From Rhodospirillaceae bacterium (GTDB lineage Bacteria > Pseudomonadota > Alphaproteobacteria > Dongiales > Dongiaceae), in the NCBI GenBank assembly GCA_016712715.1, contig JADJQM010000001.1, forward strand, positions 310,001 through 374,000: 64,000 bases of DNA, in the 5' to 3' direction. Within the stretch, counting starts at the first letter, position 1. Each line of letters begins with the position of its first letter. A program made the translations under genes and the position numbers. The notes beneath the pieces are model-generated. The model saw only the letters and a list, made by a program, of their open reading frames with translations, was not told the DNA's origin and did no database searches. This document shows, one piece after another, positions 37,255 through 45,545 of the stretch.

Positions 37255-37267
37255 CAAAGGGACGGAG

Positions 37268-38409
37268 ATGAACGCAAAAATCAGCCATCAGGCGACCGCG
37301 CTACGGATCGAATGGCCGGGCCGAGGCGCCACCGAATTTCCGGCAATCTGGCTGCGCGACAATTGCCGTTGTGCCGCCTGCCGCCATCCCGGCAATGGGC
37401 AGCGGCTCTATGAGATCACCGACCTGCCGGCCACTCTCAAAATCGAGAGCGCCATGGGCGAGAGCGATGGCAGCGTCAGGATCACCTGGGCGCCGGATGG
37501 CCACGTCACCAACTCTCGGAAAGCTGGCTCATCGAACACGATTTGTCGGCCTCGGCCCGCAAGGCGCGCAAGAAGAAGCCGACCTTGTGGAACAAGAGCA
37601 TCGGCAATGCCAAGCCGATCGGCGATTGGCGACAGATGGTTTCCGATCCTCTCGCGGAGTTAGCCTTCCTCGACGCCTATCACGCCCATGGCTTCGGCCT
37701 CATTCGCCATTCTCCGGCCGTGCCGGAGACCGTGCTGGCGATCGGCAATCATCTGGGCTTCGTGCGCGTCACCAACTACGGCGCCCTGTTCGACGTGATC
37801 TCGCTGCCCAATCCGAACAACCTCGCCTTCACGCCGATCGGCCTCGGTGTCCATTCCGACAATCCTTATCGCGATCCGACGCCGGGCGTTCAGCTGCTGC
37901 ATTGTCTGGAATCCGATGCGCCCGGCGGCGACACCTTGCTGGTCGATGGTTTTAACGCCGCCACCATCCTGCGCCGGGAAGACCCGGCTGCGTTCGATCT
38001 CCTGACCCGGATGCCGGTCAATTTCCGCTTCCGCGCCGAGAATGCCGAACTCAATGCCCGCCAGACCCTGATTTCGGTCGACGAGGATGGCGATATCGTC
38101 GGCGTGCATTTCAACAACCGCTCGCTGGATTGGTTGGATGCGCCGGCCGAGATGGTCGAGCCCTGGTTCGCGGCCTATCGCAAGCTGGCCGACATCCTGC
38201 ATCGGCCGGACGGTGAACTGGTCTTCCGCCTGGCGCCGGGCGATTGCGTGGTGATGCAGAATGACCGGGCCCTTCACGGCCGGACCGCCTTCGATCCGTC
38301 ACGCGGGCGTCGTCATCTCCAGGGATGCTATGTCGACAGGGATGGGATGGACAGCCGGGCGCGAGTGCTGCGCCGGCGTCTCAATCAAGAAAAGGGAGTT
38401 GCGGCATGA
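37268..38409 (+). CDS. tmpA: TmpA-type 2-oxoglutarate/Fe(II) dioxygenase for trimethylaminoethylphosphonate (frameshift near 37515)
   Basis: Gamma-butyrobetaine-hydroxylase-like protein. The N-terminal GBBH-like zinc domain shows WLRDNCRCAACRHPG near residues 28-42. The catalytic TauD-like domain has the iron ligands His and Asp at 37852-37860 (GVHSDNPYRD) and the distal His at 38275-38277 (RALHGRTAF). Pairing with an HD-domain oxygenase indicates TmpA, which hydroxylates 2-(trimethylamino)ethylphosphonate at C1, rather than carnitine synthesis. Near 37515 one frame ends and SESWLIEHDLSASARKARKK continues in another, so an indel is present. Total is about 380 residues. The stop overlaps the tmpB start by four bases. 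Confidence 0.82.
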
Positions 38410-38948
38410 ACACGATGCGCGCCGTTCGCGCGGCCTTCGACAAGCGGGGGCAGGACAGTTATGGGGAAGGGGTCAACCAGCTCGACCATGCCTTGCAATG
38501 TGCGTTCTGTGCCGAACGCGATGGTGCGACACCGGCGATGATCGTCGCCACCTTGCTGCACGACATCGGCCATCTGCTGCATGATCTGCCGGACGACATT
38601 GCCGACCAGGGCATCGACACCCAGCATGAAAGCCTGGGCTCCGCCTGGCTGTCGCAGCATTTTGGTCCGGAAGTATCCGAACCGGTCCGCCTGCATGTGC
38701 CGGCGAAGCGCTATCTCGCGACCAAGGAGAAAGGCTATTACGACCTGCTCTCGGACGCCTCCCTGCTGTCATTGAAGCTGCAGGGCGGTTTGATGTCGGA
38801 TCGGGAAGTGGCTGCCTTCGAGAAGGAGCCCTATTTCCGAGACGGCATCCAGCTTCGCCGCTGGGACGATGAGGGCAAGATCGCCGGTTGGCAGGTGCCC
38901 GACCTCGGCCATTTCGAGACCTATATCGAAGATTGCCGCAACCGCTAG
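38406..38948 (+). CDS. tmpB: TmpB/PhnZ-type HD-domain mixed-valent diiron oxygenase
   Basis: Oxidatively breaks the C-P bond of the hydroxylated phosphonate; in the TMAEP pathway the products are glycine betaine and phosphate. Diiron ligands expected from PhnZ are present: H28 (NQLDHALQCA), H52-D53 (LLHDIGH), H74 (TQHESLG), H97 (RLHVPAK) and D154 (RRWDDEG). A Tyr19-Gly-Glu21 stands near the site of the substrate-gating Tyr/Glu of PhnZ. Length 180 residues. The ATG overlaps the tmpA stop (ATGA), so the pair is co-translated. It ends five bases from the converging zur gene. Confidence 0.85.
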   Translation: MNTMRAVRAAFDKRGQDSYGEGVNQLDHALQCAFCAERDGATPAMIVATLLHDIGHLLHDLPDDIADQGIDTQHESLGSAWLSQHFGPEVSEPVRLHVPAKRYLATKEKGYYDLLSDASLLSLKLQGGLMSDREVAAFEKEPYFRDGIQLRRWDDEGKIAGWQVPDLGHFETYIEDCRNR

Positions 38949-38952
38949 CGTC

Positions 38953-39438
38953 TCATGCGGCCTTGCCGCAATTGGGACACAGACCCTGCAGCTCGATCGT
39001 GAGCCGGCTGACCGTGAAACCGGCGGCGCCGGCGCTCTTTTTCACGGCTGAGGAGATCCCGGCATCTTGGATCTCCACCGCCCCGTGGCATTTGGTGCAG
39101 ATCAGGAATTGGCTGACGTGCCGGTTTTCCGGGTGATCGCAGCCGATGAACGCGTTGAGGCTTTCCAGTTTGTGGATGAGCCCCTGTTCCATCAGGAAAT
39201 CCAAGGCACGATAGACGGTCGGCGGGGCCGCCCCGCGGTCGCCTTCGCGCAGATGGTCGAGGATCGCATAGGCGCCGATCGGCTGGTGGCTGTTCCAGAT
39301 CAGCTCCAGCACCTTGCGCCGGAGCGGCGTCAGCCGTGCGCCGCGCTCATCGCACAGAGTTTCAGCACGGGACAGGGCTTCGCTCTGGCAATGGGAATGG
39401 TCGTGGGGTGCTGTGGCGCGGCTGGCAGTTTTATCCAT
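38953..39438 (-). CDS. zur: Fur-family zinc uptake regulator Zur
   Basis: A 161-residue Fur-superfamily repressor. The winged helix contains RLTPLRRKVLELIW near residue 35 and TVYRALDFLMEQGL near 75. Metal and structural sites are CDHPENRHVSQFLICTKCHG in the centre and GLCPNCG at the C terminus (two CxxC pairs). The HDHSHC sequence near the N terminus adds possible zinc ligands. Zur, rather than Fur, is indicated by the CDHPENRH and IGCDH context and the terminal CxxC. No znuABC genes are adjacent, so the target genes are elsewhere. Confidence 0.85.
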   Translation of the reverse strand: MDKTASRATAPHDHSHCQSEALSRAETLCDERGARLTPLRRKVLELIWNSHQPIGAYAILDHLREGDRGAAPPTVYRALDFLMEQGLIHKLESLNAFIGCDHPENRHVSQFLICTKCHGAVEIQDAGISSAVKKSAGAAGFTVSRLTIELQGLCPNCGKAA

Positions 39439-39523
39439 GATCTCAGGGTCCGTTCGAACGAGTCACGGCGCATTATAACGGCTCCCTGCCGGGAGGTCGT
39501 GGTGTTAAATTATCTCACCCTAG

Positions 39524-39542
39524 TGTGAATAATAATTTCACA
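39524..39542. promoter_or_regulatory. Dyad in the AT-rich zur-cysG gap
   Basis: TGTGAA-TAATAAT-TTCACA is a perfect 6-bp inverted repeat with a 7-base spacer, in a markedly AT-rich part of the 208-base gap between the divergent zur and siroheme synthase genes. It resembles half-sites of CRP/FNR-type regulators, but the spacing is too long for the standard TGTGA-N6-TCACA. Which gene it controls is unknown. Confidence 0.4.
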
Positions 39543-39646
39543 GTGTAGAATTGCGTTGACGCGCCCGGCGAGCGGTATATATCAGCATTTAACAATCCAG
39601 TAATAGGCTGGATATACCCCACTTCTCTTGTGTGAATAGGCCCAGG

Positions 39647-40571
39647 ATGCGTGCGTTTCCGCTCTTTGTACGGCTCGAAAAGCGGCCCGTCCTTTTGGTC
39701 GGCGGCGGCGAGATGGCGGCTGCGAAACTGCGTCTGCTGTTGTCGGCCCAGGCCGCGGTGACGATCGTGGCGCCGGTGGTCAGTGATGAGATCGCCGGCT
39801 TCGTGGCCGAGGGGCGCGTGACCTGGATCGCCCGTTCCTTTGCCGACAGCGACCTTGCGGGCCATAATCTGGTCTTCAGCGCAATCGAGGACGACGTGCT
39901 GGACACGCGCGTCTCGTTGGCGGCGCGGGATGCCGACGTCCTGGTCAATGTCGTCGATCGTCCGGAACTCTCCGACCTCATCATGCCGGCCATTGTCGAC
40001 CGCGATGAGATCGTCGTCGCCATCTCCACCAACGGCGGATCGCCGGTGCTGGCGCAACGTATCCGCGCCGCGGTCGAGGCCGCCATTCCCCATGGCATCG
40101 AGCGCCTCGTGCATTTTGCGCGGCGCTTCCGCGGTGCCGTCCATGCGCGCATTGCCGATCATGACAGCCGTCGCCGTTTCTGGGCCGGCTTCTTCGACGG
40201 TCCCATTGCCGCGGCCCTGCTGGCAGGGCAGGAACGCCAGGCGGCGCGCGAAGTGATCCGCGCCATCAACGGCAAGGGCGTGTTGGCACCGAAGACGGGT
40301 GTGCTCTCCGAGCTCACGATCGACGCCATGAATGCCGATCTCTTGACTCCTGGGCGATCTCCGCGCATTGCAGCAGGCGGATCTGGTTCTGTTCGATGCC
40401 GGGATCGCGCCCGCCATCATCGATATGGCGCGCCGCGATGCGCGCCGCCAGGTTTGGGATGGTGCGGGCGAGAATGAACTGGCTGCCGCACTGACCAATG
40501 GCGCCCGCGTCGTCCGCCTGAAAGTAATGGCAAACAATGTTGTTCCGGCGATGGCCGCGAACGCGAGGTGA
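39647..40571 (+). CDS. cysG: Siroheme synthase N-terminal module with a stub of a methyltransferase domain (frameshift near 40345)
   Basis: Precorrin-2 dehydrogenase/sirohydrochlorin ferrochelatase. The NAD-binding VLLVGGGEMAAAKLRLLL is near residues 11-28, NVVDRPELSDLIMPAI near 103, and AISTNGGSPVLAQRIR near 126, all of CysG-N type. After SELTIDAMN near 40335 the frame breaks. The next frame reads DLRALQQADLVLFDAGIAPAI and ends at 40571. That tail matches only the first part of a uroporphyrinogen methyltransferase domain, about 60 residues of roughly 240. A complete methyltransferase must be encoded elsewhere. Start ATG 39647; GTG 39632 is possible. It feeds siroheme to the reductase downstream. 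Confidence 0.82.
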
Positions 40572-40575
40572 TGTG

Positions 40576-40899
40576 ATGTCCAATGATCGTCCACTCAATC
40601 AGATGGTGACGGCGCAGTGGCTGCTCGGCGGCGAGTCCATCTACTGGGTCGCCGGCAAGGGTTGGTCGGATTCATTCGCCGAAGGCACCGTCTATGCCGA
40701 TCAGCCGGCAGCCGATGCCGCTCTGGCCGAGGTGCAGGAATTCGTGAAGCAGCGCGTCGTCGTCGGTCCCTACCTCATCGAGGTCGAAGTGGACAGCGAC
40801 GGGCCGAAGCCGACCAGTGCGCGGGAACGCATCCGCGCCGCTCACAATGCGACCTTCGACATCGATCACGGGTCATGGACGGCCCGGATCGCGGATTAA
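40576..40899 (+). CDS. DUF2849 protein of the sulfite reductase cluster
   Basis: A 107-residue protein with LNQMVTAQWLLGGESIYWVAG near the N terminus, FAEGTVY and a VVGPYLIEVEVD strand, matching the DUF2849 family found between siroheme synthase and sulfite/nitrite reductase genes in alphaproteobacteria. No catalytic motif is seen. ATG 40576 follows the cysG stop by four bases. The role is unknown; the constant neighbourhood suggests help with siroheme loading or electron delivery. Confidence 0.82.
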   Translation: MSNDRPLNQMVTAQWLLGGESIYWVAGKGWSDSFAEGTVYADQPAADAALAEVQEFVKQRVVVGPYLIEVEVDSDGPKPTSARERIRAAHNATFDIDHGSWTARIAD

Positions 40900-40913
40900 A
40901 GAGAGTAACGGCG

Positions 40914-42596
40914 ATGTATCGCTACGACCAATTCGACGCCACTTTCGTTCGCGAGCGGACCGAGCAGTTCCGCGGCCAAGTCGCGCGGCGTCTGGCTGGC
41001 GAGCTGACTGAGGAAGAATTCCGCCCGCTGGGCCTGAAGAACGGCCTCTATCTGCAGCTCCACGCCTACATGCTGCGCGTTGCCATTCCCTATGGCGAAT
41101 TGTCGTCGACGCAGATGCGCAAGCTCGCCTTCATCGCGCGCCGCTATGACAAGGGTTATGGCCATTTCACGACGCGGCAGAACATCCAGTACAACTGGCC
41201 GCGCCTTGACGACGTTCCTGATCTGCTGGCGCATCTGGCCGAGGTCGAGATGCATGCCATCCAGACCAGCGGCAATTGCATCCGAAACGTGACGGCCGAT
41301 CACCTGGCCGGTGTCACGCCGGACGAGGTCGATGACCCGAGGGTCTGGGGCGAGATCATCCGCCAATGGTCGACGCTGCATCCTGAATTCAGCTATCTGC
41401 CGCGCAAGTTCAAAATCGCCGTGATCGGCACCGAGACCGACCGCGCCGCGATGCGCACCCATGATATTGGCCTCAAGATCGTGCGCAACGATGCCGGCGA
41501 AATGGGCTTTGCCTTCTATACCGGCGGCGGGCAGGGGCGGACACCGATCATCGGCCCGCTGGTGAAGGCTTTCGTCGCGAAGGAAGACCTGCTTTCCTAT
41601 CTCGATGCGACCTTGCGCGTCTACAACATGCATGGCCGCCGCGACAACATCTACAAGGCGCGTATCAAGATCCTGGTGCAGTCACTGGGGGCCGAGGAGT
41701 TCGGCCGCCAGGTTGAAGAAGAATGGCTGCGCATCAAGGACACGGTTCTCAAACTGCCGGAAGCGGAAGTGGCGCGCATTCGCAGCTATTTCGCCCCACC
41801 GGCCTATGAGAAGCTGCCGGCCTATATCCCCGAATTCGAGGCGAAGAAGAGTGCCGATCCGGATTTCGGCCGCTGGGTGCGCGCGAACACGGATGTCCAC
41901 AAGATCGATGGCTATATCGCCGTGTCGATCTCTCTGAAGCCGGTGGGTGCCGCACCGGGTGATGCGACGGCTGACCAGATGGATGTGATGGCCGATCTTT
42001 CCGATGCCTACAGCTTCGGCGAGATTCGTGTTACGCACCGCCAGAATATCGTGCTGCCGAATGTCCGCAAGCAGGACCTGTTCGACCTGTGGACCAAGCT
42101 GAAGGCGGCGGGCCTTGCTGAACCCAATATCGGCTTCGTGAGCGACATCATCGCTTGCCCGGGGCTCGACTATTGCAACCTCGCCAATGCCCGGTCTATT
42201 CCGGTGGCTCAACGACTGTCTCGTCGTTTCAGCGACCCGAAGCGCTTGAGCGATATCGGCGAACTGCGCCTCAATATCTCCGGCTGCATCAATGCCTGCG
42301 GCCATCATCATGTCGGCCATATCGGTATCCTGGGCGTCGACAAGAAGGGCGAGGAATTCTACCAAGTCACCCTGGGCGGTTCATCCGCCGAGGATATCTC
42401 GATTGGCAAGATCCTGGGTCCGGCTTTCTCGTACGACCAGATCACGGACGCAATCGAGACAGTGATCGACACTTATCTCGACCAGCGTACCGGGCCGGCT
42501 GAGCGTTTCATCGACACCTATCGTCGCATCGGCATCGAACCCTTCAAGGAGAAGGTCTATGGTGGTTCTAAAGAACGGCGTCCCGCAGCCGAATGA
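40914..42596 (+). CDS. cysI: Siroheme/4Fe-4S sulfite (or nitrite) reductase
   Basis: Hemoprotein subunit for six-electron reduction of sulfite to sulfide, or nitrite to ammonia, in the cytoplasm. Two ferredoxin-like repeats are present: GHFTTRQNIQYNWP in the first half, near residue 83, and RVTHRQNIVLPNV in the second, near 373. The cluster ligands are CPGLDYC (near 412) and SGCINACGHH (near 457). Length 560 residues. Sulfite is preferred because of DUF2849 and DUF934 neighbours. ATG 40914 has GAGAGTAACGGCG upstream. The 3' end overlaps DUF934 by 38 bases. No flavoprotein subunit (CysJ) is present, so ferredoxin or another donor is inferred. Confidence 0.9.
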   Translation: MYRYDQFDATFVRERTEQFRGQVARRLAGELTEEEFRPLGLKNGLYLQLHAYMLRVAIPYGELSSTQMRKLAFIARRYDKGYGHFTTRQNIQYNWPRLDDVPDLLAHLAEVEMHAIQTSGNCIRNVTADHLAGVTPDEVDDPRVWGEIIRQWSTLHPEFSYLPRKFKIAVIGTETDRAAMRTHDIGLKIVRNDAGEMGFAFYTGGGQGRTPIIGPLVKAFVAKEDLLSYLDATLRVYNMHGRRDNIYKARIKILVQSLGAEEFGRQVEEEWLRIKDTVLKLPEAEVARIRSYFAPPAYEKLPAYIPEFEAKKSADPDFGRWVRANTDVHKIDGYIAVSISLKPVGAAPGDATADQMDVMADLSDAYSFGEIRVTHRQNIVLPNVRKQDLFDLWTKLKAAGLAEPNIGFVSDIIACPGLDYCNLANARSIPVAQRLSRRFSDPKRLSDIGELRLNISGCINACGHHHVGHIGILGVDKKGEEFYQVTLGGSSAEDISIGKILGPAFSYDQITDAIETVIDTYLDQRTGPAERFIDTYRRIGIEPFKEKVYGGSKERRPAAE

Positions 42597-43076
42597 GTGG
42601 GTGCGGCTGGCGGATGACGTTAGCTTGCCGGATGGTGCCAAGGTCATCGTCCGTTCGAGCGCTGGCAGGCTGAGCGCGATTCCTTGCGTCAGCGCAACAG
42701 CGCCATCGGCGTGTCGCTGAAAAGCGACCAGTCGCCGCTGCTGCTGGCCGACGATCTCGATCGGGTTTCACTGGTAGCGCTGGAGTTCCCAAAGTTCACT
42801 GACGGGCGCGCTTTTTCATATGCGCGCGTGTTGCGCGACCGTCTCGGCTATCGCGGCGAGATCCGCGCCGTGGGCCAGGTGCTGCGCGATCAGTATCTGT
42901 TCATGCTGCGCGTCGGCATCGACACGATCGAACCACCGGCGGAGAAGCGCGTCGAAGGCTATGCCGAGGCGCTGAGGGAGTTCTCCGTTTTTTATCAGCC
43001 GACCAATGACCACCGCGAGACGGCGCTGCGCCTGCGCCATGGCCTAAACAAGCCGACGGCGTCCGCCGCGGCATAG
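42559..43076 (+). CDS. DUF934 protein, sulfite reduction accessory (frameshift near 42657)
   Basis: About 172 residues. The N terminus MVVLKNGVPQPNEWVRLADD begins at ATG 42559 inside cysI. Near 42657 the frame breaks, and RWQAERDSLRQRNSAIGVSL continues in the next frame with FPKFTDGRAFSYARVLRDRLGY, the DUF934 core, then ALREFSVFYQP. The family is annotated as probably involved in sulfite reduction. cysH (APS/PAPS reductase), often next in line, is absent; instead a terminator follows. Confidence 0.85.
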
Positions 43077-43093
43077 TCTGCTTTGTCCGAGAG

Positions 43094-43130
43094 AAAGCCC
43101 GCCATCGAAGGATGACGGGCTTTTCTTTTG
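43094..43130 (+). terminator. Rho-independent terminator after the sulfite reductase operon
   Basis: AAAGCCCG-C-CATC pairs with GATG-A-CGGGCTTT around a GAAG loop, with one mismatch, and is followed by TTTTCTTTT. It begins 17 bases after the DUF934 stop. It stands between converging genes and may also stop transcription of ompW. Confidence 0.9.
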
Positions 43131-43136
43131 TCGATC

Positions 43137-43797
43137 TTAGAATTTATAGCCGAGACCCATGCCGAAGATCCACGGATCGACATCAACGTCGGCCTTGATG
43201 GCGCCATGGTTGATGCTGGCAATCGGTATTGAGGAACAGGCGCTTGACGTCGGCGTTGACATACCAATTGTCGGCGATGCGGACATCGACGCCGGCCTGG
43301 AGTGCCCAGCCAATCCCATTTTCGTAGTCGACGTCCTCGATGATGCCGTGGTTCGGCTCGTCGACACCGTAGAAGATCGAGTAGTTGATGCCGGCGCCGA
43401 CATAGGGGCTGACGGTGCCCTTGCTGAGGAAGTGGTACTGCAGTAGCAGCGTGGGCGGCAGCAGCCAGACATCACCCAGATTGACGTCGCCGAGGTCGGT
43501 GTCTTTGGCCCAAACGTCATGATGCGTGGTGGCGGCAATGAGTTCGAGCGCGATGTTGTCAGTGATGAAGTAGCTGATATCTATTTCGGGGGTCGCCGTG
43601 TTCGAGAGATCGGTATCGCCGCCGATCGGATCGATGTCGGCATTGTCGGCGGGAATGACGCCAAGGGCGCGCACCCGAATCAGGAAATCACCGGCGGTCT
43701 TGCCCGACAGTTCGGTGTCTGTCTCTTGGGCAAAGGCGACATTCGTCATCAGTAGGAGAGCGGCCGCAATGACGCCCGGCCCAGCAAGTCTTGTCAT
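43137..43797 (-). CDS. ompW: OmpW-family outer membrane protein (frameshift near 43222)
   Basis: A small eight-stranded beta-barrel. The signal peptide MTRLAGPGVIAAALLLMTNVAFAQ is given here as GVIAAALLLMTNVAFAQ and is followed by DFLIRVRALGVIPADNAD. Family features include EIDISYFITDNIALELIAAT, LLPPTLLLQYHF, VSPYVGAGINYSIFY and IGWALQAGVDVRIADNWYV. Near 43222 the frame breaks and the expected ASINHGAIKADVDVDPWIFG, ending GYKF with the typical terminal aromatic, is in another frame. ATG 43797 is preferred because a GGGGAT lies eight bases before it; ATG 43806 is an alternative. Confidence 0.88.
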
Positions 43798-43942
43798 GAA
43801 ATTCATCCCCGAATTTGTCGATACGAAGGTTGACCTACGCCCGTCCGGCGCGGTCGATACCCTTAACAAATCTGGGGTTTCATCCCGCACTTTGTCAGTC
43901 TGGCAGAATGACGCGTGACAGGATGGCGCAGCCGTGCGGGGA

Positions 43943-45426
43943 TCACGAAAAAAATTCGCGCTGCTTGCGGTGTTTGGTAGGCGGACCGTCGTCGGATTCA
44001 GGCACTTCGGCGCTCCTGGTAATGGATTTGTAGATCGCCAGGGCGCGCAGACGGGCCGCGGCGTGATCGACGATCGGCCGCGGATATTCTCTCCCGAGGG
44101 TCAATCCGGCATCCATGAGAACCTCCGGTGGGGCGCTGGCTGGGTCATGGATAAATTTGGTCGGCAATCCGGCCAATTCCGGCGCCCACTTGCGGATATA
44201 AGTGCCGTCGGGGTCGAATTTAAGGCTCTGGGTTGTCGGGTTGAAGACCCGGAAATAGGGTGAGGCATCCGCGCCGGAGCCAGCAACCCACTGCCAATTG
44301 CCGGCGTTCTGGGCAAGGTCGGCATCGACCAGCGTATCCCAGAACCAGGCCTGTCCCTCGCGCCAATCGATTAGCAGATCCTTGATCAGGAACGATGCCA
44401 CGATCATGCGCACCCGATTGTGCATCCATCCGGTCTGCCAGAGTTCGCGCATGCCCGCGTCGACGATGGGATAGCCTGTCTGGCCTCGTTGCCAAGCTCT
44501 GAGCTTGGCCGCAGATGGCTCGAATGGAAAGCGATCAAACTGCGCATTCCAGTTCCGCGTCGGCAGTTTTGGAAAGTGGTAGAGCAGATGTGTATTGAAA
44601 TCGCGCCAGCCCAGTTCTCGCAGGAAACCGTTCTGGGCGGGCTCACTATCCTCTGAGAGATGTCGCCAGATCTCGTGCACACTGATTTCGCCCCAGGCCA
44701 GATGCGGGCTAAGGCGCGACGTGCCGATGCGGTCGGGCCGATCTCGATTGGTGGCATAGTCTGGCAGCTTCGCCTTGACCCGGTCCATCAGCGCCAACGC
44801 ACCGGCTTCACCTGGCTGCCATTGCGTGGCCATGCCAGCTGACCATGGCGCTCTGACCTGTAGATCAGCAATAGGTCCGACCTCGGCCAGTGGTCCGGTG
44901 CGGGCAGGCGCTTTGGTTGGGCGTGACGAGGCGGTGCCCGATAGCTTTCCGCGAGACGCCGACAGAATGGGGTGAACACACGGAAGGGATCGCCCTTCAG
45001 CGTCTTGAGCGACCATGGTTGGTGAAGCCGATTCCCGCCATGTTCGTGAACCTGGATCCCTCGGCCGCGCAATTCTGTGATGATCCGCGCATCGTCGGCG
45101 AGCTCGGCCGGTTCATAGCGTCGATTGAAGTGGATTTCCGTGGTGCCGGTCTCGTCGATCAGGGACATGAGCTGATCAAGCGCGTCGCCATGCCGCAGCG
45201 TCAGTTTGGACCCGATCGAGGCCAGGTCCGTCCCCAGGGCCGCGAGGCTGCGTCCGCGCCACCAGCGCGCCGCGCCGCCGAGCTTGGGCTCGTCATCTAT
45301 GAAGACGGGAATGACAGCCGCACCAGTGGCCGCGGCCTCTGCCATGGCCGGGTTATCCCGCAGGCGCAGGTCCCGGCGCAGCCAAAGCAGGGTAGGAGTG
45401 AGAGGTCTGAGGGTCGAAGGGCGCAT
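43943..45426 (-). CDS. phrB: Deoxyribodipyrimidine photolyase (frameshift near 44868)
   Basis: Light-driven repair of cyclobutane pyrimidine dimers. The N-terminal antenna domain reads LLWLRRDLRLRDNPAM and IHFNRRYEPAE. Near 44868 the frame breaks. The FAD-binding catalytic domain continues with RIGTSRLSPHLAWGEIS, LRELGWRDFNTHLLYHFP, GQTGYPIVDAGMRELWQTGWMHN, given here as GYPIVDAGMREL, and NAGNWQWVAGSGADASPYFR. Total is about 494 residues. The start is taken at ATG 45426, where homology begins, although the frame is open to 45513. It diverges from the nucleosidase gene. Confidence 0.92.
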
Positions 45427-45545
45427 GTTGCTGCCTGACTGAGAGAACGTCAGTATACGCCGTATTTCCTCGGGCGGATCAGTCTTGCAGGTAGACGCCC
45501 ACCTTCGATCCAACTAGGCTTTTGCCGATCCGATCCAGTTACCAG

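Noticed and set aside
37268..38409. Gamma-butyrobetaine dioxygenase for carnitine synthesis
   Set aside because: The fold matches, but the overlapping TmpB/PhnZ-type partner and phosphonate neighbours fit TmpA better.
39524..39542. CRP site upstream of cysG
   Set aside because: TGTGA and TCACA are present but separated by nine bases instead of six, so it is listed only as a dyad of unknown factor.
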